NCBI RefSeq assembly: GCF_039531105.1
Contig: NZ_BAAAPK010000001.1
Coordinates: 434,001 to 498,000 of the forward strand
DNA from: Microbacterium lacus
Lineage (GTDB): Bacteria; Actinomycetota; Actinomycetes; Actinomycetales; Microbacteriaceae
Direction: 5' to 3'
Length of the DNA stretch: 64,000 nt
This document shows positions 43,200 to 50,987 of this stretch, piece after piece (within the stretch, counting starts at the first letter, position 1; each line of letters opens with the position of its first letter). A program made the translations under genes and the position numbers. The notes below the pieces were generated by a model, which worked only from the letters and a program-made list of their open reading frames with translations, had not been told where the DNA came from and ran no database searches.

Positions 43200-44360
43200 G
43201 TGGCATCACCCTCCCGCGACGCCTCCCCCTCGAGCGGAGACGCGACCGTGAATCCCTACGCACAGGCCGGGGTCGACACGGCTGCCGGCGACCTCGCCGT
43301 GGAGCTGATGAAGTCGGCGGTCCGCCGCACGCACGGCCCCGAAGTGCTCGGCGGTGTCGGCGGTTTCGCCGGACTGTTCGACGCGTCGGCCCTGCGCGGG
43401 TACGAGCGGCCGCTCCTGGCCACCAGCACCGACGGCGTCGGCACGAAAGTCGCGATCGCGCAGGCGATCGACAAGCACGACACGATCGGCATCGATCTGG
43501 TCGGCATGGTCGTGGACGACATCGTCGTGGTGGGTGCCAAGCCGCTCTTCATGACCGACTACATCGCGTGCGGCAAGCTCTACCCCGACCGCATCGCCGC
43601 GATCGTCGGCGGCATCGCGGAAGGCTGCGCGCAGACCGGCACCGCCCTCGTCGGCGGCGAGACCGCCGAGCACCCGGGCCTGCTGGGTCTGAACGATTAC
43701 GACGTCGCGGGCGCCGCGACGGGTGTGGTCGAGGCGGGGGCGTTCCTCGGCGCCGACCGGGTCCAGGACGGCGACGTCGTCCTGGCGCTCGCGAGCAGCG
43801 GTCTGCACTCCAACGGCTACTCGCTCGTGCGTCACATCGTCGCCGGGGCCGGCATCCAATACGGTGACAACGCCGCCGACCTGGGCGGGACGTGGGGGGA
43901 GGCGCTCCTCGAGCCGACGCGGCTCTACACGACCCCGCTCCTGCGCCTGATCGACGCGCTCCCCGGTCAGGTGCACGCCCTGTCGCACGTCACCGGCGGC
44001 GGGATCGCGGCGAACCTCGCGCGCGTCCTCCCGCAGGGCACCTGGGTCGACATCGACCGGTCGACCTGGTCGCCGGCGCCGGTGTTCCGGGTGCTCGCCG
44101 ACCTGGGCCACCTCGACCTCGGCGCGACCGAAGGCACCTGGAACCTCGGCATCGGCTTCCTCGCGGTCGTCTCCGCGGGCTCCGCGGATGCCGCCATCGG
44201 GGCGCTCCAGGGCGAAGGCATCACCACCTGGCAGGTCGGTGCGGTGCGGACCGGCGCGGTGCCCGAGGACGGGAACGGCGCGTTCGAACATTGCGCGAAA
44301 GGCGTGGACGGCGGGGCCGTGCGCCTGGTCGGCACCTACAACACAGGCGGAGCGGTCTAG
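43200..44360 (+). CDS. purM: phosphoribosylformylglycinamidine cyclo-ligase
   Basis: A 386-residue AIR synthetase, step 5 of purine synthesis. Marks are LLATSTDGVGTKVAIA, GIDLVGMVVDDIVVVGAKPLF, ALVGGETAEHPG, LASSGLHSNGYSL and LSHVTGGGIAANL. The GTG at 43200 follows TAGGCT (43187-43192) by 7 nt, consistent with a leaderless start. A GTG at 43248 with GGAGA upstream would remove 16 residues and gives the more family-like NPYAQAGVD beginning, so the true start is open. It is followed by purF 5 bp downstream. Confidence 0.95.
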   Translation: MASPSRDASPSSGDATVNPYAQAGVDTAAGDLAVELMKSAVRRTHGPEVLGGVGGFAGLFDASALRGYERPLLATSTDGVGTKVAIAQAIDKHDTIGIDLVGMVVDDIVVVGAKPLFMTDYIACGKLYPDRIAAIVGGIAEGCAQTGTALVGGETAEHPGLLGLNDYDVAGAATGVVEAGAFLGADRVQDGDVVLALASSGLHSNGYSLVRHIVAGAGIQYGDNAADLGGTWGEALLEPTRLYTTPLLRLIDALPGQVHALSHVTGGGIAANLARVLPQGTWVDIDRSTWSPAPVFRVLADLGHLDLGATEGTWNLGIGFLAVVSAGSADAAIGALQGEGITTWQVGAVRTGAVPEDGNGAFEHCAKGVDGGAVRLVGTYNTGGAV

Positions 44361-44365
44361 ACCAC

Positions 44366-45826
44366 ATGTGCGGCATCGTCGGAATGGTCGGGCAGGGTCC
44401 GGTCAACCAGGAGATCTACGACGCCCTGCTCCTGCTGCAGCACCGCGGCCAGGACTCCACGGGCATCGCGACCGCCGAGAGCAACGGCGTCTTCCACCTC
44501 TTCAAGGCGAAGGGACAGGTGCGCGAAGCGTTCCGCACCCGGGACATGCGGGGACTCCTCGGGGACATCGGTCTGGGACACGTCCGCTACGCGACCAAGG
44601 GGACGGCATCCAGCGAAGAAGAGGCGCAGCCCTTCTACGTGAACGCGCCGTACGGCATCGTCCTCGTACACAACGGCAACCTCACCAACACGCGCGAACT
44701 GACCGACGAGCTGTTCCACACCGACCGTCGGCACCTGAACACCTCCAGCGACACCGAGCTGCTCGTGAACGTCCTCGCCAACGAGCTGCAGTCCTCGATC
44801 TCCGGGATCGAGCTGGATCCCGCCCAGGTCTTCCAGGCGGTCTCCCGCGTGCACGAACGCGTCGAGGGCTCGTACGCCGCGATCGCCCTGATCGCCGGCT
44901 ACGGCCTGCTCGCCTTCCGTGATCCGTTCGGCATCCGCCCGCTCATCATCGGCACGCGACCGACCGAGAACGGCCGGTACGAGTGGATCGTGACGTCGGA
45001 GTCGCTCGTGCTCGAGAACGGCGGCTTCGAGATCGTGCGCGACGTGCTGCCCGGCGAAGCGGTCTTCATCGACCTCGAGGGGCACCTGCACACGCAGCAG
45101 TGCGCGGCGGACCCGAAGCTCGTTCCGTGCTCGTTCGAGTACGTCTACCTCGCGCGTCCCGACTCGGTCATGAACGGGATCTCGGTGTACGAGGCGCGGC
45201 TGCGGCTCGGCGAGCGGCTCGCCAACACGATCGCGAAGTACACCCCGAAGGGCACGATCGACGTCGTCATGCCGATCCCGGACTCCTCGCGACCTGCCGC
45301 GATGCAGGTCGCCCGCAAGCTCGGGATCGAGTATCGCGAGGGGTTCTACAAGAACCGCTACATCGGCCGGACGTTCATCATGCCGGGACAGGCGGTGCGC
45401 AAGAAGAGCGTGCGCCAGAAGCTCAACGCGATGTCGAGCGAGTTCAAGGGCAAGAACGTCCTGCTGATCGACGATTCGATCGTGCGCGGGACGACCTCGA
45501 AGGAGATCATCCAGATGGCGCGGGATGCCGGTGCCAAGAGCGTCACGTTCGCCTCGGCCGCGCCGCCGGTGCGGTACCCGCACGTGTACGGCATCAACAT
45601 GCCGTCGCGCCACGAGCTCGTCGCGCACGGCCGGACGATCCCTGAGATCGCGCAGGAGCTCGGTGCCGACTACATGGTGTACCAGGAGGTCGAGGATCTG
45701 AAGGCCGCGATCCTCGAGGGCTCCGACGTGGACGATCTGGACATGAGCTGCTTCGACGGCCGGTACGTGACGGGTACGGTCACCGAGGAGTACCTCGCCT
45801 GGGTCGAGGGTTCGCAGGAGTCCTGA
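44366..45826 (+). CDS. purF: amidophosphoribosyltransferase
   Basis: A 486-residue enzyme for the first committed purine step, PRPP plus glutamine to phosphoribosylamine. Cys2 (MCGIVG) is the glutaminase nucleophile, so no propeptide is present. The PRPP loop is VLLIDDSIVRGTTS, and PIPDSSRPAAMQ and EGFYKNRYIGRTFI are the conserved central segments. It lies in a purM-purF pair; PurF is the usual AMP/GMP feedback target. Confidence 0.97.
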   Translation: MCGIVGMVGQGPVNQEIYDALLLLQHRGQDSTGIATAESNGVFHLFKAKGQVREAFRTRDMRGLLGDIGLGHVRYATKGTASSEEEAQPFYVNAPYGIVLVHNGNLTNTRELTDELFHTDRRHLNTSSDTELLVNVLANELQSSISGIELDPAQVFQAVSRVHERVEGSYAAIALIAGYGLLAFRDPFGIRPLIIGTRPTENGRYEWIVTSESLVLENGGFEIVRDVLPGEAVFIDLEGHLHTQQCAADPKLVPCSFEYVYLARPDSVMNGISVYEARLRLGERLANTIAKYTPKGTIDVVMPIPDSSRPAAMQVARKLGIEYREGFYKNRYIGRTFIMPGQAVRKKSVRQKLNAMSSEFKGKNVLLIDDSIVRGTTSKEIIQMARDAGAKSVTFASAAPPVRYPHVYGINMPSRHELVAHGRTIPEIAQELGADYMVYQEVEDLKAAILEGSDVDDLDMSCFDGRYVTGTVTEEYLAWVEGSQES

Positions 45827-45831
45827 CCCGC

Positions 45832-46959
45832 TCAGAGGTCGTGGTGGAACTCCTCGATCAGGTGGTCGACCACCGCGGTCATCGCGGCGTCCTGGTCGGC
45901 GCCCGCAGCGGTCGCCGCGGCCGCGACGGCGCGCTGCCGCTCCGCCGAGGTGCCGGCCTCGGCGATCGTGAGCACGCGCTCGACCTCCGCGCGGCACCCC
46001 AGGGCGTCGGCATCCTCCCCGATCATCTCGATGAGCTCGGTCATGAGCTTCGGGAACGGCACGATCGTGTCGGCGCCGAAGTCGATCAGCCCCTCCGTGA
46101 CGCCGTAGCGCTGAGCCCGCCAGCGGTTCTCGCCGACGAGGAACCGGTCGTACAGGCGCCATCGCTGGTTGCGGACACGCAGCCGCCACAGCATCCGCAT
46201 GACGCACTGCGTGACCGCCGCGAGAGTCAGCGCGTCCTCCGCGCGCGGCGAGACGTCCATGATGCGCGTCTCGAGCGTGGGGTAGTGGTGGGAGGGACGG
46301 ATGTCCCACCAGATCTTCGACGAATCCTCGATGATGCCGAGGTTCACGAGCACGCCGACGGACCGCTCGTACTCACCCCAGCTCTGGTAGTCCGGCGGCA
46401 GCCCGGTGCGGGGGAGGTTGTCGAACACCGAGATGCGGTACGACGCGAGCCCGGTGTCCTCGCCCTGCCAGAACGGCGACGAGGTGGACAGGGCGAGCAG
46501 ATGCGGCAGGAAGTACGGCATCTGCCGCATCAGGTCGATGCGGAGTGCGTCATCGCCCAGACCGATGTGCACGTGGCAGCCGCAGATCAGCAGCCGGCGG
46601 GCGACGCCGGCGAGATCGCGCTCGAGCCCGCGGTAGCGCTCCTTGTCGGTGTGGTGCTGGGTCTTCCAGTCCGAGAAGGGGTGACAGGATGCCGCGATCG
46701 GCACGAGTCCGTACCGGGCGGCGTGCCGGGACACGGTCGAGCGCAGGCGCCGCAGGTCGTCGCGGGCGGCCCCGACGCTCGTTGCGACCCTCGTGCCGAT
46801 CTCGACCTGGCACTTCTTGTACTCGGGGCTCACCTGCTCCTGCAGCTCGGCGCTGCAGTCTTCGATGAAGCCCTCCGGGGCGACACCGAGCGCGCGCGAG
46901 TCGCGGTCGACGAGCAGGTACTCCTCCTCGATGCCCATCGTGAACTCGGGTCGCTCCAT
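45832..46959 (-). CDS. YbdK-type carboxylate-amine ligase (glutamate-cysteine ligase 2 family)
   Basis: A 375-residue GCS2-family ligase. The N-terminal [13 protein letters not shown], the [13 protein letters not shown] metal/ATP region and [10 protein letters not shown] are diagnostic. Escherichia coli YbdK has weak glutamate-cysteine ligase activity, and actinobacterial homologues lie close to the EgtA and mycothiol-era ligases. No ergothioneine genes are adjacent, so the product is unknown. AAGGAGA precedes the ATG. It is convergent with purF, 5 bp apart. Confidence 0.9.
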   Translation of the reverse strand: MERPEFTMGIEEEYLLVDRDSRALGVAPEGFIEDCSAELQEQVSPEYKKCQVEIGTRVATSVGAARDDLRRLRSTVSRHAARYGLVPIAASCHPFSDWKTQHHTDKERYRGLERDLAGVARRLLICGCHVHIGLGDDALRIDLMRQMPYFLPHLLALSTSSPFWQGEDTGLASYRISVFDNLPRTGLPPDYQSWGEYERSVGVLVNLGIIEDSSKIWWDIRPSHHYPTLETRIMDVSPRAEDALTLAAVTQCVMRMLWRLRVRNQRWRLYDRFLVGENRWRAQRYGVTEGLIDFGADTIVPFPKLMTELIEMIGEDADALGCRAEVERVLTIAEAGTSAERQRAVAAAATAAGADQDAAMTAVVDHLIEEFHHDL

Positions 46960-47042
46960 CGCGTCTCCTTCTGTTGCCCCATCTCAGCGCGCGGGGAGCC
47001 TCAGGGCAAGGGCGACGCACCGAGGGAAATCTCACAGGAGAT

Positions 47043-47058
47043 ACGCGATATATCGTGT
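47043..47058. promoter_or_regulatory. CGATATATCG operator upstream of the PGPGW membrane protein
   Basis: ACGCGATATATCGTGT contains the perfect 10-bp palindrome CGATATATCG (47046-47055), identical to the core of the two sites before the DUF4097-PadR operon. It lies immediately upstream of the TAGCGT -10 box (47059-47064), so binding would block transcription. Confidence 0.85.
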
Positions 47059-47070
47059 TAGCGTCGGCGC

Positions 47071-47496
47071 ATGCCTTCCGATCAGCTGCCGAGCCAGGCC
47101 GAGCAGGACGCGCTCTGGGGTGGCGAGCACCTCTCCGATGACCTCGAACGCACGGTGCGCAGCGAGATCGAGCAGGGCGAGCGGGCGGACCAGCCCGTGC
47201 GACGGATGCTGCGACGCCTGCGCAACCGAGTGGGTCGGCATCCGCGTCTCGAGCGTCTGTACAAAGCCGTCGTCGCCGTGATCGGCGGCACCCTCACGGT
47301 GCTCGGACTGCTGCTCGTGCCACTGCCGGGTCCCGGCTGGCTGGTCGTGTTCCTCGGCCTCGCCGTCCTCGGCACGGAGTTCCACTGGGCGCGACGGATC
47401 GCCACGTGGCTGAAGCGTCAGCTCGATCGCTTCTGGGCGTGGTGGAAGGACCGGCGGGCGCGCCGGAGGGCTGCCCAGCAGGGCGAGACGGCCTGA
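47071..47496 (+). CDS. PGPGW-motif membrane protein (TIGR02611 family)
   Basis: A 141-residue membrane protein. The PGPGW signature lies in VPLPGPGWLVVFLGLAVLG between two hydrophobic segments, preceded by an acidic N-terminus and followed by a basic Trp/Arg-rich tail. The family is common in actinobacteria and uncharacterised. TAGCGT (47059-47064) ends 6 nt before the ATG, so the mRNA is likely leaderless. The upstream CGATATATCG site links it to the PadR regulon of the 49-kb region. Confidence 0.88.
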   Translation: MPSDQLPSQAEQDALWGGEHLSDDLERTVRSEIEQGERADQPVRRMLRRLRNRVGRHPRLERLYKAVVAVIGGTLTVLGLLLVPLPGPGWLVVFLGLAVLGTEFHWARRIATWLKRQLDRFWAWWKDRRARRRAAQQGETA

Positions 47497-47527
47497 TCTC
47501 AGGCGTGCCGGACGGGGGCGAGAGGGC

Positions 47528-47704
47528 TCAGGCCTTCTCGTCCTCGTATTCGTCGGCGTACTGGTCTGCCCACTTGTCGACGTACTGCTCGTCGTCCGGG
47601 TGGCCGAGTTCTTTCTCCAGTGCGGAGTAGTTCACGGTCGGGCTGTACGACTTGAGTTCGCGAGCGATCTTGGTGTGCTTCGCCTTCTGACGGCCACGCC
47701 CCAT
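47528..47704 (-). CDS. DUF3073 small protein
   Basis: A 58-residue protein starting GRGRQKAKHTKIARELKSYS, the DUF3073 signature typical of high-GC Gram-positives, followed by YSALEKELG and an acidic C-terminus rich in Asp, Glu and Tyr. The ATG at 47704 gives the exact family N-terminus and has GAGGGGG upstream; five extra residues would come from an earlier ATG. Function unknown. Confidence 0.92.
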   Translation of the reverse strand: MGRGRQKAKHTKIARELKSYSPTVNYSALEKELGHPDDEQYVDKWADQYADEYEDEKA

Positions 47705-47867
47705 GCGAGACCCCCTCATTTCTGAGTAACGGGTGCTGCGGGGCTGTTCGCCGCGTGGACCCGGGCATTCACGAAACCGGCTTCGAGGCCGGTAAGAGTA
47801 GCATTCAGGATAACACGGAGCCCCCGGTCACCGACCGCTCCGCCCCGGCACGGAAAGGCGATGACGC

Positions 47868-48440
47868 ATGGCCGCTGACGCACCGAACACTCCCGATCTT
47901 CCCGCTGTCGGCGGCGATCCCGAGCGGATGGGCGGCGGCGAGGCCGAGGCGCTGCGCGGGGCGGTTCTCGTGGGCGTCGTGCCCGGCATCCCGACCCGCG
48001 TCGTGCGCGAGGCCGGCCGGTACGCGAAGCTCCTCGGCGCACCGCTCGTCGTGGTGCACGTGGACGTCACGCGGTTCGTGACCTACGAGGATCCGGACGG
48101 CTATGTCCATTCCGCGCCGATCGACATCAACATCGCCGCGGGCGAGAACGACCTGGCCATCGTGAAGGCCGAAGCAGCCAAGATCCTGGATGGCCACAAC
48201 GTCGCGTGGAGCGTCCGGCAGCTCGTCGGGGATCCCGCCATGGCGATGAAGCACCTCGCCGAACAGGTGGACGCGCGACTGCTCGTCGTGGGCACGCGCA
48301 AGCGCGGCATCGGGGAGTCGATCCGCGAGTTCTTCACCGGATCCGTCGCCGCGCGTCTGGCGCACCGTCAGCAGCGGCCGATCCTGGTGATCCCGCTCGG
48401 TGAGCCTGTGCCCGACGACGAGGAGATCTGGCCCGCCTGA
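47868..48440 (+). CDS. universal stress protein (UspA family)
   Basis: A 190-residue Usp-fold protein with an N-terminal acidic extension. The conserved pattern VVGTRKRGIGESIREFFTGSVAARLAHRQ near the C-terminus corresponds to the G-2x-G-9x-G-(S/T) ATP-binding motif, ending in RPILVIP. GGAAAGG lies upstream of the ATG. Usp proteins act in the cytosol during stress or growth arrest; no specific partner is visible here. Confidence 0.88.
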   Translation: MAADAPNTPDLPAVGGDPERMGGGEAEALRGAVLVGVVPGIPTRVVREAGRYAKLLGAPLVVVHVDVTRFVTYEDPDGYVHSAPIDINIAAGENDLAIVKAEAAKILDGHNVAWSVRQLVGDPAMAMKHLAEQVDARLLVVGTRKRGIGESIREFFTGSVAARLAHRQQRPILVIPLGEPVPDDEEIWPA

Positions 48441-48452
48441 TCCTCTGACGCT

Positions 48453-48519
48453 GAAACGACATCTGCACGTCGAGACGATGGGTCAAGCCCACAGTCTCGA
48501 CGTGCAGATGTCGTCTCAG
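48453..48519. repeat. 67-bp palindromic repeat, family A copy 2
   Basis: The 25-nt arms begin TGAAACGACATCTGCA and end TGCAGATGTCGTCTCA, one mismatch. The inner stem is TGGGT/GCCCA (one wobble) with a CAA loop. Compared with copy 1 at 6428-6494, arm position 10 changed T to A on the left and A to T on the right, a compensatory pair. It lies between the convergent stress protein and PadR genes. Confidence 0.92.
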
Positions 48520-48536
48520 CGAAGAAGAGTGCCGGA

Positions 48537-49145
48537 TCAGCCGCGCAGCGACCCGCGGATGTCGCGGGCGATGTCGTCGAGCGATCGCGCCAGATCGTCG
48601 ATGACGGATGCCGCCAGCTCACCCCCGCGCGCGACGTGCGACCGCAGATCGGCGCGCAGCTGCGCGCGGAACTCGGTGATCGCGGTGTCGGCCCGGTGCA
48701 GCTGCTCCCGGCTGGATACGCGCGGATCGTCGCCCGGCGTCGCGGGCGTCGCCCCCGCCTCCTCGTCGCGCGCGGCGGCGGCGAGGTCGGCGCGGAGGCT
48801 CTTCATCGCCTCGCGGACGCTCCCGCGCACCTCGTCGGCGATCAGGCGCACCGAATCGGTCAGGCCCGCCTCGATCCCCTGCAGGTCGCCCGCGCGCGCG
48901 GCCACCTCGGCGCGACCGGCGTCGGTGATCTCGTAGACGGTCTTGCGGCCGTCTACGGTCTTGGTGACGAGCCCCTCCTCCTCGAGCTTGGACAGGCGCG
49001 GGTAGATCGTGCCGGCACTGGGGGTGTAGGTGCCGCCGGTGCGGTCCGACAGAGCCTGCATGATGTCGTAGCCGTGTCGCGGGCCCTCGTCGAGAAGGCT
49101 CAGGAGGTACAGGCGCAGATCGCCGTGCGAGAAGACCGGGGTCAT
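48537..49145 (-). CDS. PadR-family regulator of the DUF4097 operon
   Basis: A 202-residue PadR-type regulator: a winged helix in residues about 5-85 (LRLYLLSLLDEGPRHGYDIM; AGTIYPRLSKLEEEGLV) and a long helical C-terminal part. Its ATG at 49145 overlaps the DUF4097 stop codon by one base (TGATG), so the two are translationally coupled; GTG codons at 49148 and 49151 are alternatives. Operators of the form CGATATATCG in front of the operon and before the gene at 47071 are its probable targets. Confidence 0.9.
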   Translation of the reverse strand: MTPVFSHGDLRLYLLSLLDEGPRHGYDIMQALSDRTGGTYTPSAGTIYPRLSKLEEEGLVTKTVDGRKTVYEITDAGRAEVAARAGDLQGIEAGLTDSVRLIADEVRGSVREAMKSLRADLAAAARDEEAGATPATPGDDPRVSSREQLHRADTAITEFRAQLRADLRSHVARGGELAASVIDDLARSLDDIARDIRGSLRG

Positions 49146-50065
49146 CACCACTGCCCCTCGGTCGTGCCCTCCGTGAACGCGCCGGCGGGGGGCTCTGCGC
49201 CGGCCGCGGCCGGGGCGGATGCCGAGGGCGCGGCATCCGCCACGCTCGACACCGCGCGACGGAGCACTGTCACATCTCCCGAGACGGAGTTGGACCGCAC
49301 GTCCACGAACGACCCGCTCAGTTCGCCGACCGAGCCGCTGAAGTTCGTCGTGGGACCGGTGCCCTGACCTGAGCGGACCACGCCGTCGACCTGCACGCGT
49401 CCGCTGACGCTGCGGATCACGAAGTTGGCCGGGTGGCCCTCGTCGAGCCGGATGGTCGCGTTGCCGCTCACGGTGTTCAGCGCCACCTGGTGCACGTCAC
49501 CGGTCGAGTCGACGAGCATCGCTCCCGAGACGGTGTCGATCGTCGCCTTGCGCAGCGACCCCGTCGCCGCGACGTCGCCCGAGACGCTGTTGGCGCTGAG
49601 CGACCCGACGAGCTCGCGGACCTGCACGTCGCCCGAGACGGCGTTCACCGTGAGGTCGCCGTCGATCCCGTCCACGATGATGTCACCCGAGACGGTGTTC
49701 AGACGGGTGTCGTGACGGATGCCGGACACGAGGGCACTGGCCGAGACGACGCCGAGGTTCAGCGCGACCTCGCGCGGGACGGCGACGCTGATCTCGGCCT
49801 TCGGACCGCCGGCGCCGAAGTTGCGGAACACCTCGAGGAAGTTGTCCCAGCGCAGCTGCGGGTGGTCGATCTCGACGACGTCGCCGGTGACCTCGATGCG
49901 CAGATCCTTGATCGTCACGCCGTGCACCTCGATGCGGGCGCCGGGCTCGTCGTGGCCGATCACGTCGATCTGCCCGCCGACGAGGCCGACCTTGAGCTTG
50001 CGCACGGTCTCGATGTCGATGACGCGCGTCTCGCCCGGGTGGATGATCCACTTCTCCAGAGTCAT
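49145..50065 (-). CDS. DUF4097 (beta-solenoid, adhesin-like) protein
   Basis: A 306-residue protein with repeated VSG turns at residues 125, 143, 161, 179, 199, 220 and 261, mostly 18-21 residues apart (for example LNTVSGDIIVDG), as expected of a DUF4097 beta-solenoid. A Pro/Ala-rich tail follows from about 272. There is no signal peptide or membrane helix, so it is probably cytosolic despite the adhesin-like label. It is the first gene of an operon with the PadR regulator. DUF4097 proteins often sit beside PadR regulators and envelope-stress genes; function unknown. Confidence 0.88.
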   Translation of the reverse strand: MTLEKWIIHPGETRVIDIETVRKLKVGLVGGQIDVIGHDEPGARIEVHGVTIKDLRIEVTGDVVEIDHPQLRWDNFLEVFRNFGAGGPKAEISVAVPREVALNLGVVSASALVSGIRHDTRLNTVSGDIIVDGIDGDLTVNAVSGDVQVRELVGSLSANSVSGDVAATGSLRKATIDTVSGAMLVDSTGDVHQVALNTVSGNATIRLDEGHPANFVIRSVSGRVQVDGVVRSGQGTGPTTNFSGSVGELSGSFVDVRSNSVSGDVTVLRRAVSSVADAAPSASAPAAAGAEPPAGAFTEGTTEGQW

Positions 50066-50091
50066 GGTGCACTTCCGTTCTTGCGGTTGAC

Positions 50092-50107
50092 TCGCGATAT
50101 ATCGCGA
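50092..50107. promoter_or_regulatory. CGATATATCG operator, promoter-proximal copy (DUF4097 leader)
   Basis: TCGCGATATATCGCGA is a perfect 16-bp palindrome lying in the untranslated leader, 27 bp upstream of the DUF4097 ATG. Its centre is 29 bp from the second copy. Confidence 0.88.
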
Positions 50108-50114
50108 TGGGAGG

Positions 50115-50145
50115 AGACTAACACGATATATCGCGTTCATGTCAA
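50115..50145 (-). promoter_or_regulatory. promoter of the DUF4097-padR operon
   Basis: On the minus strand TTGACA (plus 50140-50145) and TAGTCT (plus 50115-50120) are 19 nt apart; a TTAGTC reading gives 18. The spacer is occupied by an operator copy. The leader to the ATG at 50065 is about 45 nt. Confidence 0.65.
50121..50136. promoter_or_regulatory. CGATATATCG operator in the promoter spacer
   Basis: ACACGATATATCGCGT shares the exact 10-bp core CGATATATCG (50124-50133) with the sites at 50092 and 47043. It exactly fills the region between the -35 and -10 boxes of the DUF4097 promoter, a direct-exclusion geometry. Confidence 0.88.
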
Positions 50146-50164
50146 GATGATGGGCACGACGGCC

Positions 50165-50195
50165 TTGACTTTGACGCAACGTCAACCTCTAGCGT
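50165..50195 (+). promoter_or_regulatory. MerR-type promoter with a 19-bp spacer and a palindromic operator
   Basis: TTGACT (50165-50170) and TAGCGT (50190-50195) are 19 nt apart, the long spacer characteristic of MerR-activated promoters. The spacer holds the inverted repeat TTGACGCAACGTCAA (50171-50185). The -10 box ends 6 nt before the ATG at 50202, so the transcript is probably leaderless and autoregulated. Confidence 0.85.
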
Positions 50196-50201
50196 CGATG
50201 C

Positions 50202-50987
50202 ATGACCCGAGAGGAGAAGGGAGACGCGATGGAGGAGTGGTCGATCCAGCAGATCGCGCGGCTCGCCGGCACGACGAGCCGCACGCTCCGGCACTACGCC
50301 GACATCGGGTTGCTCGCGCCGTCGCGGGTCGGCGGGAACGGCTATCGGTACTACGACCGCGTCGGGCTCGTGCGCCTGCAGCGCATCCTGCTGCTGCGCG
50401 ACCTGGGGCTCTCGTTGCCGCAGATCGCCGGCGTGCTCAACCGGGACGTGAATGCCCATGACGCGCTCACGCATCACCTCTCGTGGCTGCGGCAGGAACA
50501 AGACCGACTGACGCGCCGCATCGCGGCCGTCGGAGCGACGATCGACGGAATGGAAGGAGGTGAGAAACCCATGGCACACGACATGTTCGACGGCTTCGAT
50601 CACACGCAGTACCGCGACGAGGTGATCGAGCGCTGGGGACAGGGGGCCTACGCCGAGGGCGACCGCTGGTGGCGCGGCATGAGCTCCGCGGAGCAGCGCG
50701 ACTGGCAGCAGCGGGTCGCCGATCTCGGTCGCGACTGGGTGGCTGCCGCGCAGTCCGGCATCGCCCCCGACGCGCCCGAAGCGACGGCTCTGGCCGAGCG
50801 GCACGTCCGCTGGCTGACCGGCATCCCCGGAACACCCACCGGCACCCCCGCCGAGACGAAGGCCTACGTCATCGGACTCGGCGAGATGTACGTCGCCGAC
50901 GAGCGCTTCGGCGCGAACTACGGCGGCACGGCGGGAGCGGAGTTCGTGCGGGACGCGTTGCGCGCGTACGCCGACGCGAACCTCTAG
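50202..50987 (+). CDS. TipA-like MerR regulator with TipAS ligand-binding domain
   Basis: A 261-residue regulator. The MerR winged helix occupies about residues 12-80 (SIQQIARLAGTTSRTLRHYA), then a coiled-coil (about 85-115), then a TipAS domain from about 125 (FDGFDHTQYRDEVIERWG; RHVRWLTGIP). In Streptomyces lividans TipAL binds thiopeptide antibiotics covalently through Cys; no cysteine is visible in this TipAS domain. A near-perfect internal ribosome site precedes an in-frame ATG at 50571, which would yield a 138-residue TipAS-like product. The 3' end overlaps the ROK gene by 4 bp, convergently. Confidence 0.92.
   Translation: MTREEKGDAMEEWSIQQIARLAGTTSRTLRHYADIGLLAPSRVGGNGYRYYDRVGLVRLQRILLLRDLGLSLPQIAGVLNRDVNAHDALTHHLSWLRQEQDRLTRRIAAVGATIDGMEGGEKPMAHDMFDGFDHTQYRDEVIERWGQGAYAEGDRWWRGMSSAEQRDWQQRVADLGRDWVAAAQSGIAPDAPEATALAERHVRWLTGIPGTPTGTPAETKAYVIGLGEMYVADERFGANYGGTAGAEFVRDALRAYADANL
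50554..50573 (+). promoter_or_regulatory. internal ribosome-binding site and start codon for a TipAS-like short protein
   Basis: AAGGAGGTGA (50554-50563) is a full match to the anti-Shine-Dalgarno sequence and lies 7 nt before an in-frame ATG (50571). Translation from there would give only the ligand-binding domain, as known for tipA of Streptomyces lividans. It is one of the strongest ribosome sites in the window and sits inside a coding region. Confidence 0.8.

Noticed and set aside
48453..48519. Canonical Rho-independent terminators at the long hairpins
   Set aside because: The stems are far longer than usual, and no T-tract follows on either strand; kept as repeats with a possible termination role.
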